Below, piece after piece: positions 53,424 to 62,493 of a DNA stretch of 64,000 nt. The notes beneath the pieces were generated by a model. It was not told where the DNA came from. It did not search any database and saw only the letters and a list, made by a program, of their open reading frames with translations. The stretch's first letter is position 1. Every line of letters starts with the position of its first letter. The position numbers and the translations under genes are program-made. The DNA is from Paramixta manurensis (GTDB lineage Bacteria; Pseudomonadota; Gammaproteobacteria; Enterobacterales; Enterobacteriaceae). Location: contig NZ_CP054212.1 in assembly GCF_013285385.1 (NCBI RefSeq), positions 2,542,001 to 2,606,000 of the forward strand. The letters run 5' to 3'.

Positions 53424-55627
53424 AAATCCAGTTTATCACCATCTGGTGGTTGTTTTTCCGGCATCGATAAGCGGAAATCTATCCATCTCCCTTCAGGAAT
53501 ATCCATTGGTTCGCCAGCGACAACCATTGCAGTATTTAGGTCGAAACGCCGCGTGCTCACTTTAATATTGATCGTTCCATCACCCTCAGTTTGCGTTTCT
53601 ACAAAACAGAGTCGATTCCCGTTTACGTCCTGGGGTACTTCAATTTGCCAGCCTTCAGTTGCAAGCCCCAGCGATCCGGAAATACGATAAATACCGGTAT
53701 CAATTCTTTCTGCTGTAACGCCTGTTGCCTCTTCGTTTATGACGGCACAACCGGCGCCCGTAAAGCCTTCAAAAAAATCATCGGGCATATCATGCGGATC
53801 ATTAGAGAGCCGCGCGATTGGGGATGCTTTCTTAACAAAGCCGTTTGAGTCAACTGTTGTATTACCAGTGCTCCATGCAAAACTCCATGGTCCCCAGGTG
53901 GAATTATCACCGTTATAGTTTCGCCAGGCCATTTGACGGCCACCATAGGCTGTAGCAATTTGGCATGCATAATTTTGTGTGTTTGCCCAATAATTCAGAA
54001 CAGGTCCAGCATAACCAGGACTATCTGATGCGCTTGAATAACCGAAAAAATTTATTCCTTTAGGTGCTGATGCATATGAAGAAAAATCCATGTTAGGAGA
54101 ACCAACACGAATAGATGAATTCAGATTCAACTGGTGAGTCATTACCCTGTCTACATTAAACTGTCTAAGGTCCAGCAGCCCAATTATGTGCTGATTGTTG
54201 TTGTTTGAAAAAGTGGAATCTCTCAACCAAAGGTATAGTGATCTGTCTGGCGATAATTCAATGCCAGCAGTGTTACCAACATCATTATCATTAGAGCCAG
54301 TGCTTTTTAATGTAAAATTCGGGTATTGAGTCTCTACTCTTGGCGGGTATGTGAACTTTTTTATTCCTCCAATGGCCTGATCCGTATCCAGCGTAACAAA
54401 GCTTTCGCCCAAACCGAGGTTTTCGCGAAAGGCATCATCATCCTCAGAAGCCAAAAGCGTGCGGGCGAAATCAGAAAGTACCGCCGCCGCTACTTCATCC
54501 TCACCTGTCAGATAGATAAGCTGGTTTGCTGCCGTCTGTAACGCGGCAATAGCACTCAGCAACGCACTTTTATCCTGTTTATCGGACATTGCCGCTTCGG
54601 CCCGGTCTGCGGAAGTTGCTGCGTTGGTCTCTGAGGTAGCTGCGTTGCGTTCGCTTGTTAAAGCGTTGCTCTGTGACTCAGCCGCCGCCGTGGCACTATC
54701 TTCGGCAGCATTCGCCTTTTGCGTAGCTGTCTGCTCACTTTCTTTTGCCGCCGAGGCACTGCCAGCGGCATCACTGGCGTTCTGTGCGGCGCTGGCTTCA
54801 CTTGCTGATGCGCCCTGTGCCGCTGCTAAAGCTTCATCATATTGCTGCTGAACCTGCGTCGCTGTGTCATCAACGGAACCCTTAACCGTTTCCGCTGCGT
54901 CGCGGGCTGATTCGGCGCGGTCAGCATCACTCTTGACCGATGCCGTAATTTTATCGGCTGTGTCCTGTGCAGCTTTTTGTGAAGCATCCTCAGCTGCATT
55001 TTTTGCCGCATTCAATGCTGTAGTGGCACTTTCTGCTGCGTTCGATTCCGACTGTGCTGCTGCGGCTTCGCTGGCAGATGCATCCTGGCGGCTTTTATCT
55101 GCGGCGGTCGCGCTTGCTTCAGACGCTGCCGCACTTGTTGCCGATGCATCGCGCGCTCCCTGCGCGGCTGTTACCGCTGCCGAAAGGTCAGTCGCGTATT
55201 GCTGTGCAGCGTCACGCGCAGCCTCGGCGTCTTTACCAGCCTGAACAGCCTGGCTGTTAAGTGTTTGCATCGTCGCCAGATCGGTAGCAACGGTCTGCTG
55301 TATTTGACGGAAATAGATAATCACGTCGGGCGTAACTTCAGATTCCATTAATTGCTGCTTAAGCAATTCATTCAGTGTCGCCGGTCCGGTTGTATCGCTG
55401 ATCGTTACTGATCCGTAAAGCAGGTTACCGGCATCGCATGCAATCGTGATCGAGAAGTCGCCCTCTTCCAGTTCAATGGAATAATGACCATCGGAATCCG
55501 TCTCGACCGTTGACGAAAACCCACGTAAAACCTGAAGACTATTTGATAATGAGGTCAGCGTGATTTGTGCATCAGGTACAGGTTCGCCTGCCGGATTAAC
55601 CAGCACGCCGGAAATAATTACGCTCAC
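53420..55627 (-). CDS. tail fibre with invertible C-terminal half
   Basis: 735 residues. Residues 1-90 are a prophage tail-fibre N-terminal beta domain (MSVIISGVLVNPAGEPVPDA) that attaches to the tail; about 110-350 is a long Ala/Ser/Glu-rich coiled-coil stalk like lambda Stf; then a hinge with VTLDTDQAIGGIKKF; and a receptor-binding end (GYAGPVLNYWANTQ, WGPWSFAW, TEGWQIEVPQ). Crossover site B falls at codons 400-408, so about 400 residues are constant and 328 are exchanged by inversion. No fibre-assembly chaperone gene is beside it. Confidence 0.9.
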   Translation of the reverse strand: MSVIISGVLVNPAGEPVPDAQITLTSLSNSLQVLRGFSSTVETDSDGHYSIELEEGDFSITIACDAGNLLYGSVTISDTTGPATLNELLKQQLMESEVTPDVIIYFRQIQQTVATDLATMQTLNSQAVQAGKDAEAARDAAQQYATDLSAAVTAAQGARDASATSAAASEASATAADKSRQDASASEAAAAQSESNAAESATTALNAAKNAAEDASQKAAQDTADKITASVKSDADRAESARDAAETVKGSVDDTATQVQQQYDEALAAAQGASASEASAAQNASDAAGSASAAKESEQTATQKANAAEDSATAAAESQSNALTSERNAATSETNAATSADRAEAAMSDKQDKSALLSAIAALQTAANQLIYLTGEDEVAAAVLSDFARTLLASEDDDAFRENLGLGESFVTLDTDQAIGGIKKFTYPPRVETQYPNFTLKSTGSNDNDVGNTAGIELSPDRSLYLWLRDSTFSNNNNQHIIGLLDLRQFNVDRVMTHQLNLNSSIRVGSPNMDFSSYASAPKGINFFGYSSASDSPGYAGPVLNYWANTQNYACQIATAYGGRQMAWRNYNGDNSTWGPWSFAWSTGNTTVDSNGFVKKASPIARLSNDPHDMPDDFFEGFTGAGCAVINEEATGVTAERIDTGIYRISGSLGLATEGWQIEVPQDVNGNRLCFVETQTEGDGTINIKVSTRRFDLNTAMVVAGEPMDIPEGRWIDFRLSMPEKQPPDGDKLDF
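54404..54429 (-). repeat. invertase crossover site B (gix/hix-like)
   Basis: Inverted copy of site A inside the fibre gene, differing at one position. It encodes ENLGLGE in the active frame. The two sites bound an invertible segment of about 1.9 kb (52534-54429). Confidence 0.92.
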
Positions 55628-56286
55628 TGCTGGCCTCCGGTGTATTGAGCTTGTTTAAGCGTCTGAGAAAACTGGTCTGCACTTTGCTTGATACCCAGTT
55701 GATCTGCGAAAGCCTGGTAATGCTGCGTGGCAATATTTACATTCGCGCCCCCTTCGTTGTCTTTACTGAATGACCGGTAAAGCATCCAGTCAACGATGGG
55801 GTTGATGTAGAGCTCATCAATCGGAATAACGTTGTTGGCGCTGGCGTCTTTTAACGCCTTAATTTTGGCGACAGGAGGAATGCGGGAAATGACAGCTTCA
55901 ATCTGCATCGCGGTCTCCGGCGCCGGGAATAACCAGAACACGCGAGGTGTTAGCTCGTTGTATACGTAACGCTCGGGTGTGCCGGTCATGGCATGCCAGT
56001 CCGGATACTGATAATCAAGTACATCGCGGGGAACCGGTAATAACGCTCTGCCCTCTACCACGCGAATAATCTCGATCACACGCACGGCACCGGCGGGTAA
56101 CGTTTGTTTTGTTCCGGCCACACAATCAAGCGTTTCGACGGTGGCGCCGGCATCCGGACGTGAAAGAATAACAGCGCGTATCGCATCGTTGTAATAATCG
56201 CACAATTCGGAAATCGGCCAGCGTAGCCAGGCAGAATCCTTTAGCTGCGTGTTAACGCGGCCAATCACTTCAGCAATAGTTGTCAT
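55624..56286 (-). CDS. phage adaptor-like protein (DUF6682-like)
   Basis: 220 residues starting MTTIAEVIGRVNTQLKDSAW, with YYNDAIRAVILSRPDA and VFWLFPAP segments seen in short-tailed phages in proteins encoded between capsid and fibre genes. Most likely a head-tail or tail adaptor. Its end overlaps the fibre gene's start by 4 bases. Confidence 0.65.
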   Translation of the reverse strand: MTTIAEVIGRVNTQLKDSAWLRWPISELCDYYNDAIRAVILSRPDAGATVETLDCVAGTKQTLPAGAVRVIEIIRVVEGRALLPVPRDVLDYQYPDWHAMTGTPERYVYNELTPRVFWLFPAPETAMQIEAVISRIPPVAKIKALKDASANNVIPIDELYINPIVDWMLYRSFSKDNEGGANVNIATQHYQAFADQLGIKQSADQFSQTLKQAQYTGGQQ

Positions 56287-56292
56287 GTGTTT

Positions 56293-56862
56293 TTAACAGA
56301 AGGAATGTCGGCGAACGGGATTGTTAAAGCCGGTGTGGGACGGATGGGACTCCAGTGCTTTGCGGTACGCATCGCGGAAGCCATCAGTAAAACGTAGTCG
56401 GTAGTATTCTGAGCGTTGCGGATCTGTCCAGGGCTTACCCGGCATCATGTACAGTTCCTGTAATGCACCGAATGCAACGGCCTCAGCATAATCATCTGCA
56501 AGCGCGTCAGGCACAACAGCGGCACTGATGCGCGGCTCAACAGCGATCACTGCATTCACAGCAAGCAATTTCCGCCGGAAACAAAGCGTGTTGCTGTTCA
56601 TGAGATAATAATCATGGTAAGGAAGAGGTTCGTCAGCAAAAGTAATATTGAGCAGCCTGACGCATTTTACCGGTTGATCCGGCGTAGTGAGTTCAACAGT
56701 TTGCCCCTTTTCGACATTGCCGATTTCGACATACTCGCGGCAGTAAAGAGACTCCCGGCAAAACTGCACTGACGCATTGATTACAGCGTTCCGCATCATC
56801 ATATCGAGTGGCCCGTTAATTCTGGACCGGATAAACGGAAGAAATACATCAGGCTGCGCCAT
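56293..56862 (-). CDS. phage head-tail connector-type protein
   Basis: 189 residues from ATG 56862 (after AAGGGGAG): MAQPDVFLPFIRSRINGP, with VAFGALQELYMMPGKPWTDP typical of small connector proteins of podovirus-like clusters. The position between capsid and fibre genes supports a connector role. The frame back to 56904 overlaps the neighbour. Confidence 0.55.
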   Translation of the reverse strand: MAQPDVFLPFIRSRINGPLDMMMRNAVINASVQFCRESLYCREYVEIGNVEKGQTVELTTPDQPVKCVRLLNITFADEPLPYHDYYLMNSNTLCFRRKLLAVNAVIAVEPRISAAVVPDALADDYAEAVAFGALQELYMMPGKPWTDPQRSEYYRLRFTDGFRDAYRKALESHPSHTGFNNPVRRHSFC

Positions 56863-56863
56863 C

Positions 56864-57310
56864 TTACTCCCCTTCCTTTTGGGGTACGGTTTTGATCGCA
56901 TCACGAACGCGGGCTCGGAAATTATCTACCTTTTCCTGTGCATCCTTTGTGATGCCAAGGTCAAGCGATTCCGCCAGCGTTGCAAGTTGCGCTGCCGTGT
57001 ATTTGGAAATATCCGTTTCCTGATCGCCAACCATAACGACAAAGCTGTTCTCTTCGGCCTTTTTGCGTTCCAGTTCTGCCTGCTCTTGCTGAAGGCGTAC
57101 CGCATTCGCTTCAGCACTTTCCTGCTCTCCCAGAATCGAGGCCACTTTATCGGCAGTTACGAAAACAGTGGGGAAATTAAGTAGCTGATAGGCAATGTCC
57201 GGTGATACCGGTACCGGCGTATTACGAGGAAAGGTCAGGCGACTGCCGGTAATGGTGTCACGCTTGAGTGGTTTCGGGCCAATGTAGGCAATATCGATTT
57301 TTTCTGACAT
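56864..57310 (-). CDS. phage protein of unknown function, 148 residues
   Basis: A beta-rich front (MSEKIDIAYIGPKPLKRDTI), a helical Glu/Gln-rich middle and a C-terminal helical segment (DISKYTAAQLATLAESLDLG) like small DNA- or protein-binding HeH folds. Lies in the head-completion group; role not determined. A GC-rich hairpin without a T-tract precedes it (57311-57360). Confidence 0.55.
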   Translation of the reverse strand: MSEKIDIAYIGPKPLKRDTITGSRLTFPRNTPVPVSPDIAYQLLNFPTVFVTADKVASILGEQESAEANAVRLQQEQAELERKKAEENSFVVMVGDQETDISKYTAAQLATLAESLDLGITKDAQEKVDNFRARVRDAIKTVPQKEGE

Positions 57311-57360
57311 GGAGTTACCTCAAGGCAGGCCCACCTGAGCGGGCCCGAGATTGAAAGGGA

Positions 57361-57744
57361 TTAATAACCAACAGCCACATAGCGGATAAGCACAACAAGT
57401 TTCCCTGCCGCAGCACCACCACTAATTGTTGCAGTCAGCAATTCACCGTCGCTCTGCGTCATGTACGGCTGGACAGGTACCACCGTTGCAACCGCAGAGG
57501 AAAAGTCATCGGCAGGGACAAGAACGGTATCACCACTCTTGATTTCGACCTTTACCTCTTCACCCAGCGCGTCACTTACCACCTGAACGCTGTTAATACG
57601 CATACCAATCGGGAAATCCAGCAACTGGACAATATCGCCTGGCGCAGCCGCACTTAGCGTAATGCTCCCTTCCGCGACAGACTCATTGCCCTGTGGCCCC
57701 TGATACACTCGCTCGCTTAGCGATGGCGCAATAATTACGGACAT
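57361..57744 (-). CDS. probable capsid decoration/cement protein
   Basis: 127 residues, all-beta with a strongly repeated strand-turn pattern (SITLSAAAPGDIVQLLDFP, MRINSVQVVSDALGEEV). A small beta protein directly downstream of the capsid gene is usually a cement or head-decoration protein. Preceded by a terminator that would lower its level relative to capsid. Confidence 0.6.
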   Translation of the reverse strand: MSVIIAPSLSERVYQGPQGNESVAEGSITLSAAAPGDIVQLLDFPIGMRINSVQVVSDALGEEVKVEIKSGDTVLVPADDFSSAVATVVPVQPYMTQSDGELLTATISGGAAAGKLVVLIRYVAVGY

Positions 57745-57762
57745 AATTTTCTCCTGAAAAAC

Positions 57763-57784
57763 AAAAAGCAGACCGAAGCCTGCT
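57763..57784 (-). terminator. terminator between capsid and cement genes
   Basis: Minus strand: GCAGGC, TTCG tetraloop, GTCTGC, then TTTTTGTTTTT. Probably a partial terminator that tunes capsid against downstream expression. Confidence 0.75.
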
Positions 57785-57807
57785 CTTAATGAAAGGATAT
57801 TGGCAAC

Positions 57808-59043
57808 TTAGCGTGCGGCCAGACGGTCACCGCTGATTGCGGAATCAACAACCATGACACCATGGTCCTGCACACGGCCATTCTTTTGCTGGAAACGGAT
57901 TTTCTTCAGGCCGTTAATCCAGCTAATCGAAATTTCGGTGCCGTTATCATGGTCCACTTTCTCTTCGTGATAACCAAAGAAGCCACCCTGATCACCGATG
58001 CCCCACGCACTGGCCAGCGCCTGACCACCCAGCAACATGGCACGGTCGATATTGGTTGGCGCTTCAATGATCGAGGTTGTTGCCGCATTGTCGTTGTTCG
58101 ATACGGAGACTTGCGACCCCGTAAAGAAACGAACCGGCGTACCGGAATACTTACGGACCAGGATGTTACGCCACATCGCACATTCCCCCTGGAACAATGG
58201 ATGCGCGAAGCCCTTAGAACGTTGAATCGCACGGGACAACATAGCCTGCCAGTCTTTACCGCTGGTAGAGGTGTACCAGTCATTCCACTGGCGTGGTGTG
58301 ACAAACAGAGCGTAATACGGGTCTTCGTTTTTCAGTTCATCTTTAGACAGACGAACAGGCTGAAGTGGATGCGCCATCTCGTCGAGATACAGCGACATGT
58401 TATCCACCGTGCTCAGCGAGAACAGATCCGCCGCATCAATGTCCTGAAAACGTGTTGCATCGCCAGCATAGAAATGGCGGTCATACGTTGGTGGCAGTAC
58501 ATCGTTCACCATAATTTCATTGAATTCATGGTGGCTTGCCAGCGGCACGATTGTATCGTCAGCAATGAAGTCGCCACGCGCTCCGGCAAGATGGAAAGTC
58601 GCGCTCTGATCCTGCAAATCGTTAAAGTACGTGCCAAGCAGAGTGCGCCCGGCCGCACGCAAATCATGTTTGTAACGCTGCTGGGACATTTTGCCGCCCG
58701 CATCGACCAGGTGACGCCCCTGATTGATGCCTAAATCAAAGTCAGAGAAGTTGAGGTTCTCACCGCGACCAGCCAACTTTTTATCGCCCATGGTCGGACG
58801 TTTGGAAAGTTTATGGATGATCTGCATATCGACCGAATCACCCTTGGTTTTGGTGAGGTCGGTGACGCGGACAACAGGCGCCATAAAGCTTGTTTGCTTC
58901 GGCCCCTTTTTATCCGGCGTAACCTGTTTCGGTGCTGCATCCTGTTCAGTAAGGATGTTAACGAAAGAGCGATTGCGGTTTGCCGCCGTGAACAGCGCAA
59001 CCTGTAATAGCTTATTCGCCTGGGCTTTAGTAATCGTGGTCAT
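57808..59043 (-). CDS. phage major capsid protein (N4-gp56-like family)
   Basis: 411 residues. Matches the broad N4-gp56/DUF4043 capsid family through SFVNILTEQDA, RGENLNFSDFDLGINQGRHLVDAGGKMSQQR, LFVTPRQWNDWYTST and the C-terminal GFFGYHEEKVDHDNG. This is the shell subunit. It lies immediately after the scaffold gene, the usual order. Confidence 0.85.
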   Translation of the reverse strand: MTTITKAQANKLLQVALFTAANRNRSFVNILTEQDAAPKQVTPDKKGPKQTSFMAPVVRVTDLTKTKGDSVDMQIIHKLSKRPTMGDKKLAGRGENLNFSDFDLGINQGRHLVDAGGKMSQQRYKHDLRAAGRTLLGTYFNDLQDQSATFHLAGARGDFIADDTIVPLASHHEFNEIMVNDVLPPTYDRHFYAGDATRFQDIDAADLFSLSTVDNMSLYLDEMAHPLQPVRLSKDELKNEDPYYALFVTPRQWNDWYTSTSGKDWQAMLSRAIQRSKGFAHPLFQGECAMWRNILVRKYSGTPVRFFTGSQVSVSNNDNAATTSIIEAPTNIDRAMLLGGQALASAWGIGDQGGFFGYHEEKVDHDNGTEISISWINGLKKIRFQQKNGRVQDHGVMVVDSAISGDRLAAR

Positions 59044-59057
59044 GCTTTTTCCTTAAA

Positions 59058-60104
59058 TTAAAAGCCTGCCTGGCTCAACAGCGCATCAATCGCATCGTCA
59101 GACATCCCGCTCATGGCTGCGTAAATATCGCTATCACTGCCATTAACAAGTTTGTCGAGAGTAGACTGAGGTGACTGGCTGTTGGCCTGACCTAAATCGG
59201 AGGGGGAAGCGGGAGCGCCAGCAGTGGCTTTGGCCTGTGCCAGTTTTTCGTCCGCCAGTTTTTTTAGCTCTTCAGCAGTTGGTAACTTCTGCCCCGCTGG
59301 TTCGGATTCAGCCTTATCGCCGAATGCCGCTTTTGTGCGGCGGGCAACTTCTGTGAAGCGCTCATCAAGGGACTTATCTTTCCATGCAGGATCGTTTTTC
59401 AGGCGCTCATCAATAGTGATAGCCATATCCCGGCGATCAATATCGTTGTCGAACCATGACTTAAGCTCAGTGTTACGGTTAATCGCATCACGAACCGGGT
59501 CACCGGACGCATCGGCCTCCGCCTCCGCTGGTTTGCCTGTCTGCTGGATAAAGTCGATTTTCGCGACCATGGTTTCCAGCACACCAGCTAACTCAGGGAA
59601 GTTTTCACTGACTGTCGCTATCTGCTCCGGTGTGATTTTCGCGTTTTCAGGAAGTTGAGCGGGCTGTAAGCCTGCGGCGTTAATCTGTTTCTGCAACAAT
59701 TCAAGATTACGCTTCAGGTCATTAAGCTCGGTTTCACGCGCCTGCGCGACTTGCGCATTGCGTTTCGCATCTTCCCGTGCGGCCTGTAAAACATCGTAGG
59801 GAATCTGGTGCTTACCATCTTTCCCGATGATAACTTTCTGAGGCTCATCACTCGCATCAGCATCACCCGGCGGCGGTGTCTCAGTATCGCCCGTTTTAGC
59901 TGACTGCCTGGCTGGCCTGGACTGGTCAGTGTCCGTTTCTTTTTTTGCAGCGTCCTTATCGGTGCCAGTCGTTGAATCATTACCGCCTTTGACTTCACCT
60001 TCACCATCTTCAGCGCTATCAAAATCGGTATTAGCCAACATCGCCTCAAGTTCTTCCGGCGTTTTGCCGTCCAGATCATCAAATTCCACAATACTCTCCT
60101 GCAC
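59058..60104 (-). CDS. phage scaffolding protein
   Basis: 348 residues, very acidic at the start (FDDLDGKTPEELEAMLANTD), disordered Asp/Ser/Thr-rich middle, then coiled-coil helices (AREDAKRNAQVAQARETEL; LNDLKRNLELLQKQINAAG) and a helical end (SGMSDDAIDALLSQAG). Composition and position between portal and capsid are those of scaffolding proteins. First gene of the capsid operon. Confidence 0.8.
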   Translation of the reverse strand: MQESIVEFDDLDGKTPEELEAMLANTDFDSAEDGEGEVKGGNDSTTGTDKDAAKKETDTDQSRPARQSAKTGDTETPPPGDADASDEPQKVIIGKDGKHQIPYDVLQAAREDAKRNAQVAQARETELNDLKRNLELLQKQINAAGLQPAQLPENAKITPEQIATVSENFPELAGVLETMVAKIDFIQQTGKPAEAEADASGDPVRDAINRNTELKSWFDNDIDRRDMAITIDERLKNDPAWKDKSLDERFTEVARRTKAAFGDKAESEPAGQKLPTAEELKKLADEKLAQAKATAGAPASPSDLGQANSQSPQSTLDKLVNGSDSDIYAAMSGMSDDAIDALLSQAGF

Positions 60105-60201
60105 GTCTATTTATCGGATAGCTCCGAGGTAGTTAATAAGGCGTATCGCTGCCCATGCGAATAAGCACTCTCATGTAAGGAAAGCGCTTATCTGCACAAA
60201 C

Positions 60202-60225
60202 AAAAATGCCCGCACGGGGCGGGCA
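60202..60225 (-). terminator. second terminator after the portal gene
   Basis: Minus strand: TGCCCGC/GCGGGCA stem with a 5-base loop followed by TTTTTG. It is in tandem with repeat copy 3. The roughly 100 bases between it and the scaffold start should hold the capsid operon promoter. Confidence 0.75.
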
Positions 60226-60278
60226 AGTTAATTAAAGCTAAGGACTAAACCAGAATTACAATGACAAAAAGCGGCAAT

Positions 60279-60335
60279 AAAAAAAGCCCCGCTTTTTTAG
60301 GGCGAGGCTTCATATCATTCGGGAATTTAGCTCAC
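60279..60335 (-). terminator. repeat-family terminator, copy 3 (after portal)
   Basis: Nearly identical to copy 2 at 49135, including the 20-base block GTGAGCTAAATTCCCGAATG before the hairpin. Terminates the terminase-portal unit. Confidence 0.9.
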
Positions 60336-60360
60336 TCTTTTTCGCCATGCAATAGAGTAA

Positions 60361-62493
60361 TTAAGCAGAAAGAGGAATTTTATCTATCTCAGCCTGAATA
60401 TTACTTAATAGCTGCTGTTGTAACGCTCCAACGTCATTCTGTAATTGCTCCATCTGCTGCAAAATTTGCCCTGTTTCCGCCTGCGTCTTCGCATCATTAA
60501 AACGCTGACCAGATGCAAGAGCCTGTTCCCGCTGTGCCGTTGCCATCGTGCGCTGTGCTTCAGCCTCCAGCTTGGAAACTTTGCCAGCCATCTCGCGCAT
60601 CTGTAGCTCCATTTGTTGCTGCTGAATCTGTTGTTGCTGTGCCGCTGCCTGCTGCTCTTCCGGCGTCATTTCATCCGGGGCTTTTGGCGTACCCAGCGCA
60701 CTACGAATACGTTCGATGAACTCAGTTTTATTAGGTACATCAAGCAACTCAATCCACATATCAAGTACCGCTGCCTGTACCTGCGGCGGCAAGCCTGTTA
60801 TGACCTGCGACATGCGTTCAGCAAGTTGCGATTTATACGCCGGAGTTTGCTGGATAGGTGCCAGCGCAATGTGAGCACGAAGGCGTGAAATATCATTAGT
60901 CATGCCCTCATTCGTCACCATATTGATCATGACCTGCTTACGGCGACGCGGATCATTCCGGTTGATAATGACCGAATAATTTCGGACGCCTGTTAAGTCC
61001 TCAAGCAAATAAGAAAGCAGCAACTGGCCTACCTGCTGGCAGGCAAACTGATAGTTGTCGTTAATTTCCGCCAGCGTTGTCGCCCCCTGTTCAACCAGAT
61101 TGCTAATTGCCACACCGGAAGACGCGCTGGAGTCCTGGCCCAGGAATGCAGAATAGACGCCCATACCGTCCTGGATGAGTTTCATCGACTCTTCCATGAC
61201 CTGAAACTGCTGCTGTGCAACTTGGAAATCCTGCTGGATTTCGATCGACTGTGCGATGGTGGTTTTGTTTTGACGATCGGGGTTCAGTTCGATAAGCCCG
61301 TCCGGTCGCTCCACTTCCTCCAGTAACTGCTTGTTGCTCAGATTGACCGCATCGGCATCCTTGATAACGCGCTTAGCCTGGAGTAGAAACGTTAGTTTGA
61401 TGCGTCGGAAGTTAACTTCATCCTGCGCGGGTATTGCACGGCATGCCAGACCGTACGGCGCCCCGTTCCGGTCTTTTCTGTAGCCCCAGAAAGGGACGAG
61501 CGGAAACATACCTTGCGGCGCCGAGCAAGGACGATCAACCAGTGCGTGGGGACCGATGAACCATGCTTCACGAACGCGGCTCACACGCGCCATTTCAACA
61601 CGCACCCGCCCCATTGCCACGGCAGTTGCATGCATGATGTTGTTCTTGTTGTACTGAATAGCCCGGCCATTTTGCAGGTACATAACCGGGATACGCGCAA
61701 ATGTGCGATAGTAAATAACCTGTAGCAATACGCGCTTGCGGTTTGAACTCATCCACTCAATGTCTTTATTGCTGTACTGTTGGTACTCCTCGTACGCTGC
61801 AACTAAGTCCGGATCAAACCCTTCGGCTAAATCCGTCTCGATAAAGCCTCGCCATTCCTGCACTGCCATATCGATCACAGAGGCTTTTCCGGGGAATGTT
61901 GCTTTCACTTCGTCAACGTCCAGCCAGCGCTTACGCATCAGCCAGCGGCAATCACTGAGATCGGCTTCACGGCTGTGAAAGTCCCAGTAAACCTCGTTAC
62001 GGTGTACTGTTGAAGCCTTGTATTTTTGCCCGAACGGATCGGCATTTTTACGCACCTCCACCCAGGACAAACCAGCCTTTATTTGTTCCGCGTACGCATC
62101 CGAACGAACTTTGTTGATGTTAGCCAGACGGCAGGCGTCAGCGAATTCGGCGTTTACAGCTTCTGCCAGTTGTTCAAATTCATCAGTGGGATCATCAGCA
62201 ATAACCATCAGGTCGGTACGCGTCTTGGCTTCCATACCCAACACACCATCAATCGTCGGCGCAATTAAGTTATGCATGGTAAGCGGCTGGCCGCGTTCTT
62301 TAAGTTTCGCTACCAATTCAGGAGGCAACTGATCACCGTCATAATACGCACAGGCTTTATTTGCGGTCGTGCGCCAGTCCGGCTGGTCGTTAATATCAGC
62401 CGTGATGTCCAGAAGCTGATCAAGCGAGAACCGGTCGCGGTTATCAGGTTTTGCTGGCTGTTCAGCCTCCATCACATCAATCATTTCGCTCAT
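60361..62493 (-). CDS. phage portal protein
   Basis: 710 residues, in the size range of portals of P22-like and other short-tailed phages. The body contains TMHNLIAPTIDGVLGMEAKTRTD and SNLVEQGATTLAEINDNYQFAC typical of large portal proteins; the C-terminal 110 residues are a Gln-rich coiled coil (QQQQIQQQQMELQMREMAG), as in the portal barrel. Portal dodecamers form the DNA gate. Its ATG shares a base with the terminase stop. Confidence 0.85.
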   Translation of the reverse strand: MSEMIDVMEAEQPAKPDNRDRFSLDQLLDITADINDQPDWRTTANKACAYYDGDQLPPELVAKLKERGQPLTMHNLIAPTIDGVLGMEAKTRTDLMVIADDPTDEFEQLAEAVNAEFADACRLANINKVRSDAYAEQIKAGLSWVEVRKNADPFGQKYKASTVHRNEVYWDFHSREADLSDCRWLMRKRWLDVDEVKATFPGKASVIDMAVQEWRGFIETDLAEGFDPDLVAAYEEYQQYSNKDIEWMSSNRKRVLLQVIYYRTFARIPVMYLQNGRAIQYNKNNIMHATAVAMGRVRVEMARVSRVREAWFIGPHALVDRPCSAPQGMFPLVPFWGYRKDRNGAPYGLACRAIPAQDEVNFRRIKLTFLLQAKRVIKDADAVNLSNKQLLEEVERPDGLIELNPDRQNKTTIAQSIEIQQDFQVAQQQFQVMEESMKLIQDGMGVYSAFLGQDSSASSGVAISNLVEQGATTLAEINDNYQFACQQVGQLLLSYLLEDLTGVRNYSVIINRNDPRRRKQVMINMVTNEGMTNDISRLRAHIALAPIQQTPAYKSQLAERMSQVITGLPPQVQAAVLDMWIELLDVPNKTEFIERIRSALGTPKAPDEMTPEEQQAAAQQQQIQQQQMELQMREMAGKVSKLEAEAQRTMATAQREQALASGQRFNDAKTQAETGQILQQMEQLQNDVGALQQQLLSNIQAEIDKIPLSA

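Noticed and set aside
53420..55627. A diversity-generating retroelement acting on the tail fibre
   Set aside because: No reverse transcriptase, template repeat or variable-repeat pair found; the variation is by inversion.
41044..60335. The dispersed 55-bp repeats as a CRISPR array or insertion-sequence ends
   Set aside because: Copies are 8-11 kb apart, all in the same orientation and all shaped as terminators after gene ends; no transposase or spacers.
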